Shown here: positions 12,441 through 24,469 of the stretch, one piece after another | Layout of the letters: every line of letters starts with the position of its first letter | How positions within the stretch are numbered: position 1 is the stretch's first letter | DNA from: Ligula intestinalis | Lineage: Eukaryota > Platyhelminthes > Cestoda > Diphyllobothriidea > Diphyllobothriidae | DNA length: 64,000 nt | Direction of reading: 5' to 3' | Assembly (NCBI GenBank): GCA_036362985.1 | Contig: JAYGXS010000003.1 | Location: forward strand, 33,262,037 to 33,326,036 | Made by a program: the position numbers and the translations under genes | Notes under the pieces: generated by a model | The model's input: only the letters and a program-made list of their open reading frames with translations | What the model was told of the DNA's origin: nothing | Database searches by the model: none

Positions 12441-13452
12441 TTACTACAAATCCAAATCTATCACGACTTGCTTTTAATTATCACTTGGAACATTCCCAAA
12501 ACACATAGGATAACTCAATTCTTCTCAGCACCAGAGGTCAGGCTGTAAGAGCTCCTTACTGTGTGCGGCATGTTCACCTATGCAAAATCCCAGTCGCAGT
12601 TAATGTAGTCCGTTGCGTATGTAGTGCGAAGCAATTGGTGTGCAACACTCGAGAACACGCAGTTTAGCTTTGTCGACCACTGCGCACAAGCTCACCTTCG
12701 GTCACCTTGCTGTGGTAATTGTGCAGGGGGCAGAGAATGATGTAGAGATAATGCACAAGTCCGCTTCACTGTAAAAAAAAACTCGCGTGAAGGTTACCAC
12801 TGGATAGGCTAACTCCGTGGAACAGCAACGTACATCGTGGCTTACGGTGATCGAGCTGTCATGTACTGCGGTTTTTATCTTGTGACATTTCCAATTCTTT
12901 TCTTCCAAAAGGGGGTGGACTCTTTGCTTGCTTACTGTTCAAACCAACGTGTTAGGTGGTAGCGGCCCGTAGAGACTGATGCCACAGTGCAAAGCTTAAT
13001 CAAAAACTAAAACGTAGTCGTCGTCTGAGTATTGGGTGAAAAGTATGCTCATCGCAATGTGTGGGCATAACTTCAGTTTGTGCCCGACGCGCTGAGCAAG
13101 GGTAAACAGTGCACGAGACACTCACACTCCGTTGGCCGTAGAAGAGGCGATGATCACGTCGTTGAGTTTGGCAACCTTGGCCGGTGATACGTCGTAACAG
13201 CGACAGACGTTGGCGAAATTGGCCTCCAGTTGCTAAGCGTGTGAAAAACAGGCAAAATGAAAGTTAGCTTTATAGTTAGTAGACTAAAATACCACTGGAG
13301 GAGACATTTCGTTACATCACGAAGTGGCCACCTCAGTGATAGGATAGACAAAGCATATATAAAAGGATGCGCATAGGTTAGAAGGCAAAGCATAATGACG
13401 GCTGCAGGGGAAGGGGTCGTGACCAGAGAAGTTCTACATTTCTAGCCAGTCT

Positions 13453-13500
<48 letters not shown>

Positions 13501-13510
13501 NNNNNNNNNN

Positions 13511-13561
<51 letters not shown>

Positions 13562-16500
13562 TACAAGTAACGCACAGTCTTCGAAGATTTTCTCAAACGG
13601 GAATTCTAGTGTGTATTGCAGTGTGCCCATATGCAAAAAACACTATGCTGTCGACAAGGGCATTGTGAATCTCCGCTGTGGGTATTTTTTAGAGAGGATT
13701 ACATCTAATACAAACAACATATTTCCGAAAACCTACGGCTGGATCGAGAAGCATAAACAATTAGCGCATGTCCTAGAATAAATGAAAAAAGAGAAGCTTC
13801 AGTAAACATAAAGTCAACGCTGAGGCACGTCCAACACAGGCGAGTATTAATCTTCGAAGCGAGGGCAGAGGTCACTGTGGGTAACAACGGGAGATAAACC
13901 AGTGTACTCTAAATATCACAGTTAAATTGAACGTAATATTTAACTGTACAAGGCCTGCGGACGTTTTTGTTCTCGAAGTCTATCCACAGACACTGACAAA
14001 CAAGATGATAACTTCTACGACCAGCCCGGTTTCTGTGCCAGGGGGGCCACTCAAATGGCCTCATAGCCTTCTGGGCCGGCGGAGACATTGTCGCAGGTGT
14101 TCACAGAGGTTATCACCAATAGCAAAATGCCTGCCGTGTGCCGTTTTTATTATGCCTGTTAAGTCTCAGTGTTTGCCGTTGACTTGCCAGCTAAGTCACA
14201 GAAGATGATAGATATTCTGCGGGTGTGTCAATCTTTATACACCTGGCTGGAGGTGCAATAATACACTGAACTTAGGACGCCAAAATTACAGCAGTCAACA
14301 GCGTAGATGAATTCCGGTTTTAGGCGTTGCGCTGTTCTATTGCTCTAACATATGAGTTCACTTACTTTTACTCCAGGCAAGCAAGAAGCCAAAGAAACAA
14401 CACGCATCGACACGGAATTATGTCGGTTAGAAATGTCGATCAGCGAAGGTCGTAACGAACCAATGACGACGTTCAGCCCTATTCAATTGTTATCTTTAAT
14501 CTAGCAGCCGTGCTTGGTTCTCTGAGGCATTAGAAAAAGGCAACGGGGTGTCCATTTCATAGAGCTGCAGGGCAAACTAGATATCCCCCCAGAAGACAGG
14601 TACGGTTGCTCCCGCGCAGAGGGCTCCAGAAGGCTAAACTTCTCCTGCATTAGGTAGCTGTGCATGATCAAAGATCGGATTTTGGATAATCATCGTCGTC
14701 AGGATTCACTTATATGTTAATTAGCATTTCCCCAAAAGTGCCGAAAAAGGAACATTTTGCCAAAGTCTGTGCGTGAGGCCTGCCGTCACATCTGCCCTAG
14801 GGTATCGGATCGCATCTCATTATGGACAAAGCGTGCTAGGAGCATTTATAACGGATGCCCATTATCGATTCCAAAAGTTTTATTCTGCCAACGAACAACA
14901 TACACAGTTTTGCCGTAGTCATATTCCACTACATTTAATTGAATCTCTAAGGGAAATAAGTAGCATTCACTTCTACCTTCGAGTACCAGGACGCCAGGAA
15001 AATCGACTAGTTTACCTTTATGCCATGAAACTACTGTCAGAAAAAGAAGGGGTCTGTAGGTTTGAGGGGCTATTAGGCCAACTCTGTCACCAGTAGGCAA
15101 TGTATCAAACGCGCGAGCAAACAATTTGGAAAAAGGATGTCATTTTTTTCATCTCACCAACGGTGTAAATACTTCGAATCACGAAATTAAGAATTTCAAA
15201 GTAACAGCGAATAAATTTTCATTGTTGGAAAACCACTGAGAGCAAGGTTTATAAAGTAGAACGTTCAGTGCCCCAGTTTCATGCTGCCACTATTCTGTAT
15301 AAGTGGGAATATAATCCATAAAATAGCAAAATAACAACGTGCATCTAGTGTCTGATTTTTTTATGAAATGCTGACTGTAGCAGAAATTACTCGATTCAAA
15401 TTATGAGATAAGTGTCAGATCCTTTTAGACAGCAAAATAAGGGTATGAAACAGACGCGAGGGCTAACCGTCATTGATAGGCCAATTTGCACTTCTTTCAC
15501 GCGCACAGCATCTCACGTTCAGTGCGTGCGTGGTTCTGCTAGCAGCGTAAGCAACGGACTGCGGGGGCGTACTGACGACAGCTCTAACACAAGATCGGGA
15601 TGCATACGTCGCACTTTAAAAGCGTAGGCGGCGAAAACACGTCACACAGGAAGTTCTTAGTCACAGAGAGCACCCAGTCCCTTAGACAAGCCTCGATTAA
15701 CAAAAAATGAACAACAACCGAAAGAGGGAGCCACTCCTACATAGAGACTGGCTCTAATGTCTCAGTTTGCCGGTTCCGCTGCCGATTTGACGGTAAAACA
15801 CTCGTGTTGTCTCACTTCGTCCTGGACACACGGAAGTCCTCTTAGTTGACATTTATGGTATCGCAGTTGAACTGATAGCTTACTCGCTAGATACGACGAT
15901 GATCTCACTATCCTGGGGGGGGGAAAGTAGATCGATTACAGGGAGATGAACTTTCGTAGCGCCGACTTTATTCTCATTGCCAACAGTGGGTCAAAGACGA
16001 GCCAACTGTTGGCAAAAATTACTGTCCCTCTTCCAATGACACGAATGTTCCTAAAACTGTCAGTAGTAGCACTTGTACAGGTTGATTTACCTCGATACTC
16101 CATTCCGTCACGAATCAGTATGGCTTATGCTAAGCGACCATCGGCTGGACTCAGCGATCGCAACTCCGCTGGCGTGCCAGCCCCAAACATCGAAGACTGT
16201 AGGGCTCAACACCCCCCGCAGGCCTGACCTTAACACGTTCATTCACTTGTCATTTAGTAACCTCTGCAACACCGACGACGCCAATTTTGATTCAGGAAGA
16301 TGACTTGGCGGAAGTATTTACGATGGGATCACCGGGCTGCACGACCAGCCCCTCTGAGACACGGCAACATAACTAGATGTGCCTGGGGTAATTTCCGGAG
16401 ACACCGAGTGTCTCATGTCTCCATCTCACGGACACAGTGGCCACGTTTAACAATCCCAGAACAGGACGGCTTCGAGCGTAACCTCAAAGTTAAGTTTGCG

Positions 16501-17950
16501 ATGGGACTATAGGTAGGTCTGGAAGCAACAAACACTGGATCGTGGGCATAGCAGAGAAAACGAGAGAATAAATAGTTAGCCTCTCGAGTCGAAAGGAAGG
16601 GAATAGTACGTGATAAGCTGAATGAAACCCAATATGAAAACGAGTTTGTAGGTTCAGTCAATGTCTTTTAACTTGGACTGAGTAAAGAGCAAGCTGCGTA
16701 ATTATTTTTGCGGCTTACTACCTGGGGCATGAAGTGACAAAATTTAGCTTTTGTGTTAAGGTTCTTCAAAATGACAGTAAAACGCCGTTCAGTGCATAAA
16801 AATCAGTTCCCTACAAGCCACGAATCGGGTCTGGAGGCTAATTCGAAAGGGCCGAATGAGCTCTGAGGTCACAGGTGTGATAAACAAGAGGCTACAGTGG
16901 ATATCTGGCACCGTCATGGGTAAACACGCCAAAATCCAGACCACTTGCTTCGGCAAACACAAGGTGCAGACAAACTGAATCACCAACTTTCGATGGACGC
17001 TAATTTACTAGGGCCTCATTTGGAGCTTAAAAGAAGAGGGGTGCCGGAAGAAAACCAGGAGAAGTGGGCAATTTATCCGAGTGCGTCAATCAGATAACGG
17101 GACTTCGGACTCTATAACATACGTAGATTACCACAGAGAAGCTCTAAACCTCATCCACGCGAAAGAAGAATACAGTTGTTGGGCACAGAAGAGGAGGTGC
17201 TTTACGCCGACATTTAGGAATCAATACAGTGGTGTAGGAAGGTTTCGGTTCGGGGAACTTGCATAGTAATGCCTAAAAAAGGCGCTTACACCAACTTTTT
17301 GCAAAAGTTCGCCAACCAAATTGAGGGCACCGATTCGCGTGGAGGGATTGAGAGGCAAACTACCGGGGAGAGAACTTCGCGCGGGGACTTCTCTGATGTT
17401 GGCGGTTTGTGTACTTGCTTCAATTGTGCCTAAAAAGCCATAGCAGAGGATTCTGTATTACTTACTGATTCAGAAACTATATGGGACGGAACACTAAAAA
17501 ATATCAAGAAACCCTAAAGAGTATTCAAAGTACCAAGTAAAGTGAGTTCGGGTTCGGCATTTTATCCAGGGGAGGGCTATTATTGGGATAGATTTACTTT
17601 GAGTCTGAATGGCTAAACGTATGCGCAAGGGTGAAACTTTAGAGACCAACAAGTCTAGTGCGCAACCACCCCTGATGGGGGAGGGGGTGTCGATGCTACA
17701 CGCGTCCACGTGCTCGCAGGTTAACATGGGCCTGTCGCGGGCCCCGAGATGGTTGGCGAATTGTTCAACCCAGGGGATGGGCTTTGCTAGTGCTCCCATG
17801 TTGAGTGGGAGGGGCATCCAAAACACTCAAAATAAATCTCCACTCCTTCGTTTTTGCCCAAGTTACCAGGGAATCGTAGATGTCCTAACAACCGCATTAC
17901 CCAATCAATAATTACCTAATAACCTACATAACGGCAACGAAGCAGAGAGG
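12441..17950. other. Gene-free stretch with AC microsatellite and assembly gap
   Basis: I recognise no protein family, exon series or RNA gene. Open frames of 60-107 codons occur at about the rate expected by chance. The only clear structure is the AC array around the N run. Confidence 0.45.
13454..13557. repeat. (AC)n microsatellite interrupted by 10-N gap
   Basis: Perfect AC dinucleotides run from 13454 to 13500 and from 13511 to 13557, with ten N at 13501-13510. The round gap size suggests a placeholder where assembly broke in the repeat, so the true array length is unknown. Confidence 0.98.
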
Positions 17951-18039
17951 ACACGAACAATTATGCAGTAAGTGATTGCATGCAAAAAAGAGCGTTTATA
18001 AATCAACCAGTAACTACTGTGTAGGGTTAAAAAGCAAAT

Positions 18040-18150
18040 TGTAGTCTTCTAAAGAAGCTCCAGTAATAAGCATGTTGTTAGGATACCAGATGGGCACACC
18101 CGGCTTCTTCTTGGCGGTACTCTCCAGTGCACCACCAACCGATTACTCTG
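18040..18150 (-). other. Possible 3' end of the NudE gene (unresolved)
   Basis: Reading the minus strand downstream of the last assigned NudE exon, an open frame gives VGGALESTAKKKPG and then an LxxYNLLFNPTQ-stop ending. VGGALES recalls the VGALES block in the C-terminal half of vertebrate NDE1. However, a TAA lies two codons upstream in this frame and there is no AG acceptor between, so no canonical splice joins it to the last exon. If the CAG just upstream is used as acceptor, the protein would instead end at that TAA. The two readings cannot be separated from sequence alone. Confidence 0.25.
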
Positions 18151-18454
18151 CTTAGCTCGAAAAGCAAATTAAGTGATCTGTTACTGACTGAACACATTTT
18201 TTAAACCAATGCTACCTATGCTACAACGGTGGATATCATCGGACATGACGGTCAGACAGTTACGCCACATACAAATGCAGGGGAGGGGAGAGAAAGTAAT
18301 AGGTTATGGTAACTCATTCGTTCAAGGAAGGAGATTATAAAGAATGCTCTAATCACCCGGAAAATGGAGAAGCAGACAAAAGAGGTGGTGATTGTTTTTT
18401 TCTGAGATGAATTTAATACATTAGGGCCTAGTGACTAGACACTTTATGACTTAC

Positions 18455-20560
18455 TCTTGGAAACCTTCTCTGGGTCATCCATAACCGGCTCAACGGAGGT
18501 AGCTTCGTTGGCGGTTGGTAATCGCCGAACAACGAGTTCCTGGTTTAAATCTAAAGGAGATCAAAGGGGATACTAGACTTGGATATCACTGCCAACGATA
18601 AAAACGATAAATAGATACAAAGGATACTCCGTCGGAGATAGGCCGGGAAATACATGAAGCAATAAGGATAAGGGTATGCTTTTCTCCGAGGACTGCCAGC
18701 ACAAGCGACCTACTGAGGGTCACCCTTCTAGCAGATTGCAAAATGTGTAAAATCTGAGTGTGATCAGGATTTGCGATTATGGCATGGGAGAGCAGGCATA
18801 CATATGCCTATAGGGCTCATGACTCTTTGACCTTAGCAGGACGCCACAAACCTCCAAACAGAGATTACTTAGAAGAATCTCGCAAGCAAACGCTTAGGGT
18901 CATTCCAGTGCGTCCAGCTTGGGTCGGACTATTCTAAAATTAGCCTGACTGGTCAGCAGCGAAATTTAGGAGATTATGACGGCAGTCACTCTTCCAAGAA
19001 TTGGTGTCAAAATAACCGAGAAGGGTGAGTGGTAGTGGCCAGCAAACGAAACAAGTTAAAAATAACGTTAATTTTATTCACATATGCAGTTATTTTTTCA
19101 CATACAGTAGGCAGCTTAATGGGTCAAATACCAATTTGGGTTTAGGCTCAGTGCGTCACATGACCCAAAAAGGTTTCGGTAGCCGAAAAAGTGATGACTT
19201 CGTATACTGGACTGCCATAAAATGGTCCTGACGCACTATTTAGACCACTCCCGGTACATAAAGTTGGTGAGACGTCGGCCTATTTCGAAGGCGGCAAGTT
19301 TTTTGCTTCCTCGTCAGCTGATGTGCCGCACTTTGTTTCCGCGTGATGGGGCAAATGCATTTGTTTAAATTTAAAAAAATGATGTCAGTTGTCGGCCTTC
19401 CTAGTTTTGGCTGACTGTAAATCTCAACTTGTGCTGCTGTGTACTTCTTAAAAAACATCTGGCCCTTCGTCCCTACCGTAGTTGCAGAATGGAGGATGAC
19501 GTTTACTTTGCTTAAGTTGATCGACACGGTCAGATTAGATGATCGACGCATGTGACCTGGGACAAAGATAGATTGTTGTATATACTAGAGGACTTCTGGT
19601 ATGAAAGCCGAGCGGAGACCGCAGAGATCTGGATCTGGTTGAAGGCCCGTCCACGACGTAATTAATTTTCAAAAAGGTATCAATATCCCCCAAGTGTTCG
19701 TATAAGGCTTTAGCTATATATTTCACTGCCGGAGCCTATGGAAACTTCTCTCTCGTCTAATGAGAAGGTCAGTACAGAACTCAAGTATACTTTATAAAGT
19801 CTGGTATTCATTCAGCAATAAGTGTAGTGTAGAGGTTGGTGGAATTAAAAGTGGGATGACGGACCAATATGACTGCCAAGCGATACACATTTGAAATGAC
19901 CAATAAGCAGAAACAAGAAGGGACAATGTGTGCGAAAGACTTACCTCGAACTTCATCCTTTAAACGTTGAACCGATTCGAGGAGTTCCTGTTTTTCATCA
20001 AGTTCACCTTCCAACAAAGCATTCCGTTCAATAAGTTTATTTACACTGTTTTCAAAGTCTTCTACTGAAGCGAGGGCCGTGCTAAGGACAACTATGAACA
20101 ATTCCAGAAGACAAAACTACCGCTTCGAACGCTCGAGATCGTCGTTAGTTTGTTCAAGTTTCCTTATATAAACTTGTTGTTGCGCTTTTTCAGACTTCAA
20201 GTTGTTCAGCTCTTTCTGCAGAGATGTTAACTGTCGGTTCTGTGAGGCTGTGGTCGACTCATAGCGACTCTGCATAAATATATATTTTGCGGTCAAAATA
20301 AACTAACCGTAGTATTCTCAAGTTCTATGGACAAACGTTCAAGAGCTGCTCTTAGCTCATCATTCTTCTTTTCAGCCACTTCAAGTTGCGTTTCTAGTTC
20401 ACCTTCGAGTTCCTTTGAACTTATTTGAAAATCCCTAAAATCTTCCCGTTCCGTCTCCCAACTGTTTTAAAAGGTGAAAATAAAGAACATCATCTACTGA
20501 CTTTCGTTTATACTCTTCGGCCTTTTCTCGCCAATAATTGATATCCTCCACGCCCTGCAT
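18455..20560 (-). CDS. NDEL1: NudE/NDEL1-type coiled-coil protein (LIS1-dynein regulator), five exons, 3' end unresolved
   Basis: Minus-strand exons are 20560-20502, 20461-20308, 20269-20121, 20081-19945 and 18550-18455, and the reading frame stays open across all joins. The start is the ATG at 20560-20558 ([18 protein letters not shown]), at the position of the conserved NYW block. Exon 2 gives [11 protein letters not shown], exon 3 [13 protein letters not shown], and exon 4 [19 protein letters not shown] followed by [18 protein letters not shown]. The last two are the signature of the NudE N-terminal coiled coil, which in other animals binds LIS1 and cytoplasmic dynein and serves centrosome and nuclear positioning. 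Exon 5 ([11 protein letters not shown]) matches the end of that coiled coil. The first three introns are 40, 38 and 39 bp with GT-AG ends; the fourth is 1394 bp. The C-terminal dynein-binding half is not found with certainty. The frame is also open upstream of the ATG, so an earlier start is possible. NDE1 and NDEL1 cannot be told apart. Confidence 0.88.
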
Positions 20561-21420
20561 CGTTTTCTGATTTTTCTGAAACTCAAACTGCCAAAAAGAA
20601 GGGTTGTTAAAACTGTCCTGGCAACTTTTGCTATGCGAAATCTAGATGACGAAAAAATGATTCCAGACGCAAAGAAAGTACAATCACTGTAACAATAGGT
20701 TATTGGACTCAGCTCTCGGACTTTTACAAGAGCCCGCCATCAGAGACTACGAGAGTGAATAAACGACTGAAGCGTGTTTGAGAGAGGGGGGAGGGTAAAA
20801 TTGTATTTGTGGCCAGGCTCGAACTACGCCATCTAACTCAGGGATTACAAAGTGTGTTGGCTACATGCCTCCTTGGCTGGGAACCGAGCGGCGCATGAGC
20901 ATGACAACAGGGAGTATATTAACGTGTCTCTCATAGTCTCCGATTCTGGACTCCTGAACAGTTTCAAAAGTTCAGGCTACCACTGATGTTTAAATAATCT
21001 TAAGTTCTTCGTTGTATTAAGAATAGAGGCGCATATATTCACCTCTATTAATGATTCTACGTGGTGTTTTCCAAGAGGCTATGCGATTTTAATACTTATC
21101 CAAAATAGTTGTGTTGTTTGGTTACTTACAAAGTGCCAGGGTACGGAATTCCGTATTTTGCATGTGTCGTATGTGCGGCACAGTTTATACCGCTGACTGA
21201 ATTATTGAGAAGTTTGAGGGGATGACGGACGCTCCCACAAACCTACGTTTGGTGTGTGTGGATAGGAATACTGAGAAACATCGTACCTGGAAACGAACGC
21301 TTTTTTGCACATTCAATGTGCACAGTAACATAGGATTAATCTATCTGAGCGCTTGCTGGTCCATCAGGTTCGAGCGCTGAATAGTATGTGGTGACAAGGC
21401 AAGATGCAAGAATGTTAGTC
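20561..21420. other. Upstream region of the NudE gene
   Basis: A minus-strand acceptor (GAGTTTCAG) lies just upstream of the first coding exon, so a 5'-untranslated exon probably lies at higher coordinates, but I cannot place it. I see no other gene. Confidence 0.4.
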
Positions 21421-21424
21421 GTAA

Positions 21425-21667
21425 TCACGTGCTCAAACCGTTGTGTGGATGGTCTGCGTCATACAAAGTATACAGAAAAGCTAGGGCAATACTAGGTGCA
21501 ATGAAGTGAACAACAAGTAGTTGGAGGCCAAAAAGCCCTTTCGTCACCGGCAGTTTATACTCCTCTTCAGGCAGATAGTGAAAAATTACACCGTGGGCTT
21601 TTTCAGCTAAATGAATAACGTGCAAGTCAAAGGCTGCTACAAGCGCGTGAGGGCATGTAGCTGGCAA
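21425..21667 (-). CDS. Unidentified frame with a membrane-segment-like stretch (possibly spurious)
   Basis: An open minus-strand frame of 80 codons ends in TGA. Its start is not an ATG. It contains a hydrophobic run, LFGLQLLVVHFIAPSIALAF, long enough to span a membrane, after an acidic EEEYKLP patch. A CCAG acceptor precedes it at about 21660, which would suit a last exon. I do not recognise the family, and a frame of this length is expected by chance in 64 kb. Confidence 0.2.
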   Translation of the reverse strand: MPATCPHALVAAFDLHVIHLAEKAHGVIFHYLPEEEYKLPVTKGLFGLQLLVVHFIAPSIALAFLYTLYDADHPHNGLST

Positions 21668-21729
21668 GTAAATATCAAGTGAGTTTCGACAGCTGCAGGT
21701 GGAAGTTCCGAAGGAAAGCTCTCATCCAA

Positions 21730-22180
21730 GGGCTGTTTTCTTTTCTGACATTGCCGCTGCGTTCGATTCCGTCTATCGTGAATCCCTATGGCGTAAAATA
21801 GGAATGTCCTACGCGAAGAGAGCGGTGTTGAGCTTGCACACAGATGCCCACTAACTGATCTCGACTACACCGATTTAATGTCTTTACCGGCTTCGAGTTC
21901 TGGTGATCTACAGTTTGTAGTGTCACGGGTTAATGAGGTTGCTAAGTCGGCCGATTTGTTCATAAACACGGGAAAAACCAGTGTTTTCATGCTAGGATCC
22001 TGCCCAAGCGAAGGAAAGTCTCGAAATTAGTGGCTGTCAACTTAAAAAAGTAGACATGTTCAAATACCTCAGAGCAAGATTGCTGCCGAATGAAAGGAGG
22101 AAGGATGACACGATTTCCCTAACCGTTACCCGATTAGAGACGACGAAGAGGGCGTCAGCCCCAAACCTGGCTCACCTCAA
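21730..22180 (+). pseudogene. RTE-like non-LTR reverse transcriptase fragment
   Basis: The plus strand reads AVFFSDIAAAFDSVYRESLW, the RT motif with the first catalytic Asp (usual form FxDFxxAFDS). Next comes a decayed DLDYTD(L)MSLPASS, corresponding to LDYADDIALLS with one Asp lost by deletion. SADLFINTGKTSVFMLG and KKVDMFKYL follow, the usual region after the active site. Frameshifts separate the blocks and part of the palm is deleted. RTE-type elements carry exactly this series. It is an inactive remnant. Confidence 0.75.
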
Positions 22181-22199
22181 TCCGTCAGGACATGACAGT

Positions 22200-23900
22200 G
22201 GTTCTTTGATATTTGATAGTCGGCAAGGAAAATAGATTGAACTGTCTAGGGCTGCTGCCACGGATCGTCATGCGTGCAAATTTACCATCCTGGGCATCAT
22301 CGAGACCGGCTAGATCAGTCATGATGGCAGCCGCAACAACTACAAATATAGTGAAGCAAAGCCAAGAGACTCGACGGTCCAACAACACCAAAGACCAAGA
22401 ATACTAGTTGTAGAGTCATGTCCAGATCGCTCAATCACATTCAGATGGGACTAACCCTACGGTTAACCTGCGACTACTATTGTGATTGACTGACTCAGTT
22501 GGGTAGTCTCTGAAGATACAATGTGGCTGGAAATAACTTCAAATGATCGTTATAAAAAACAACCAGATAAGTAGCCGTACAAAAGCCCGCAAATGTGAGT
22601 TGTTGGTACGGGGCCAAACATATTATAGCACCTCTATCCTCGGATATCGCATGAAACAATGTCGTCAGGTTAACCTTGGGTTACAATAACTGTCGTAATG
22701 CCCTTAGCATTTGCCTGGTTTAAACGTCATGCGTAGGATTTGGTAAAATGTATGTAACCACCCGTTTTTCCTCTGCTTAAAATACAGATGATGTAGTTCC
22801 AGTTTCCTTCAGGCAGACGAATAAGTTTAGCGGTATTCTGAGAGTTAAAATTGGAGAAGGGATCACAGTAGGTGAACTGATATGCCTATCGCTATATTTA
22901 TAATAATTAAACATACATAGTTCAGAAATATACTTACCGATCGGAGGTATGTCCATAAAAAGGAACGTTCGCCCAAGAAATGTCCAAGAAATTATATGTT
23001 CTGCCTAAACTGCGGTTCAGTAAAATGAAAATGAAGGTTCTTAAATTTACTAGGTATTCGAGATCCAATCAATGCTAAACACGCCCCAATTATCGAGCCC
23101 CGAGGCATATTTCTCAATCCAGAAGGGGGAGTTCAATTTAGGACTAAAAGCATAGGTTTGCGATCGGACTCTAAAGTCGTTTGCGGTCTATTCCACACGC
23201 TTTTCTCTTATTCTGCACTCGGTAATTTTAGAACTAGAATTTTTTTCATTTCTGCTTCACTTTAGTCATTTATGCCTTTCACCCACCGTGCACGACTCGA
23301 AAGCTCATTCCAAAATAGGAACTAGTAAAGGCAGGTGTGGATTGGCCTGATATCAACCGGAAGCCCCCACTGCAGCTATAATATATGTCCGCATTCTTCT
23401 CAATAGTTCGAACACATAGTTAAAATCAGGGGACGTGCAAGGTTAGGAAAATGTGTCATGTTATAAACTTACGTTTTTCAAGTGGATGAAAAGAGGGAGT
23501 TTATTTTAGGTCTTTTCCTGTCTTCCGGGGTTTAGAAGGCACCTAAGATGTGTTTTAACAACTTACCTTATCCTGTCCTTGCCTGAAAACTGACAACGAA
23601 TAAATAAATCGGAAAACTTACCAGGATTTACTTTTCTCTTCAGATGACACTGGGTGCGAAGTAATCAGAAGTGTTTCGGCACTTGAGCCCCGAAAACAAG
23701 CTCAACTGCTGCACGTCATGAGGCCGATTTACAAGCGCACGCCCAAAGGGCCATTACAGAGTGGCTCCGCCACTTATGCTCCCAAATAGTGTACTAAAGC
23801 GATCATATACAATTTAAAGATATCGCTTACGCGTCTGCAGATAATCAGATTATCTCCGATAATCCGAAAATTGCAGGTGCGGAGCGAAAAGAAGGAACCC
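22200..23900. other. Gene-free stretch
   Basis: I recognise nothing apart from short chance frames. Its 3' part (from about 23640) may belong to the Penelope-like fossil that follows, but no motif proves it. Confidence 0.4.
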
Positions 23901-23919
23901 AACGATGCAGCCAGAGCCA

Positions 23920-24402
23920 ACACGCTGGCGAACAACACCCCATATTACTGGCGTTTCCGAAGAATTCGCTCGACTGGTCAGCAAATTTGAGATTGGCGTT
24001 GCTTACCAACCGGAAGCGACAATCCGCAGGTAACTCATGCAGCCTTAGGACCCAGTACCCGTCAACCAGAAATCCGGTGTTATTTACCGAATCGACTGTC
24101 ATTGCGGTCAAGCCAATTATGTTGTCGAAACCGACAAACGGGTTGCCATGAGACTGCACGAGTATGAACTCGCCGAGCGAAGGAAGGACAAGATATCTTT
24201 GGTCGCCGCCCAAGAGGACGACCGTGTCTCCCACCTACTGCAAAAAGCATGGCACTCGCATGCGGACTCTAGTAATAGGCATATGGATCGCCCGGATGCC
24301 TATCTCGCGTTGGGCGAGCAATGGCAGGGCCCAATGTCGCGGCGGATTGAACAATGGGAACTCAAGGTCACCCCCGACAGCGCTGACTTAATCACGCAGT
24401 GA
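23920..24402 (+). pseudogene. Penelope-like element, C-terminal GIY-YIG region, second subfamily
   Basis: The plus strand reads RLVSKFEIGVAYQPEATIRR, then a stop and a decayed MQPxDPVP. It continues QKSGVIYRIDCHCGQANYVV and ETDKRVAMRLHEYELAERR, then LLQKAWHSHADSSNRHMDR and PDAYLALGEQW. The order (PEATIRR, GVIYRI, CxCGQxNYV, EAWHSxxxSxNRHxD) is that of the linker and GIY-YIG nuclease at the end of Penelope-like proteins. Only the first part contains stops. The final stop is at 24402. It differs enough from the 11402 copy to be a separate subfamily. Confidence 0.8.
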
Positions 24403-24416
24403 GCTGTATGTTTTCA

Positions 24417-24462
24417 GTCCTTGACAATGGCCTCGAGTGAGAGTCCGAAACATCGGGCAAAT
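24417..24462 (+). other. Possible decayed hammerhead-ribozyme motif downstream of the Penelope-like frame
   Basis: Just after the GIY-YIG frame comes TTGACAATGGCC, a short self-complementary part, and GTCCGAAACATCGGGC. Penelope-like retroelements are known to carry minimal hammerhead motifs (CTGAxGA ... GAAAC) near their ends. Here the CGAAAC half is good and the CTGATGA half is degraded, so no activity is expected. Confidence 0.3.
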
Positions 24463-24469
24463 AAAAAAA

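Noticed and set aside
19535..19726. 63-codon minus-strand frame inside the large NudE intron, considered as an alternative exon.
   Set aside because: No similarity to NudE, and the exons either side join in frame without it.
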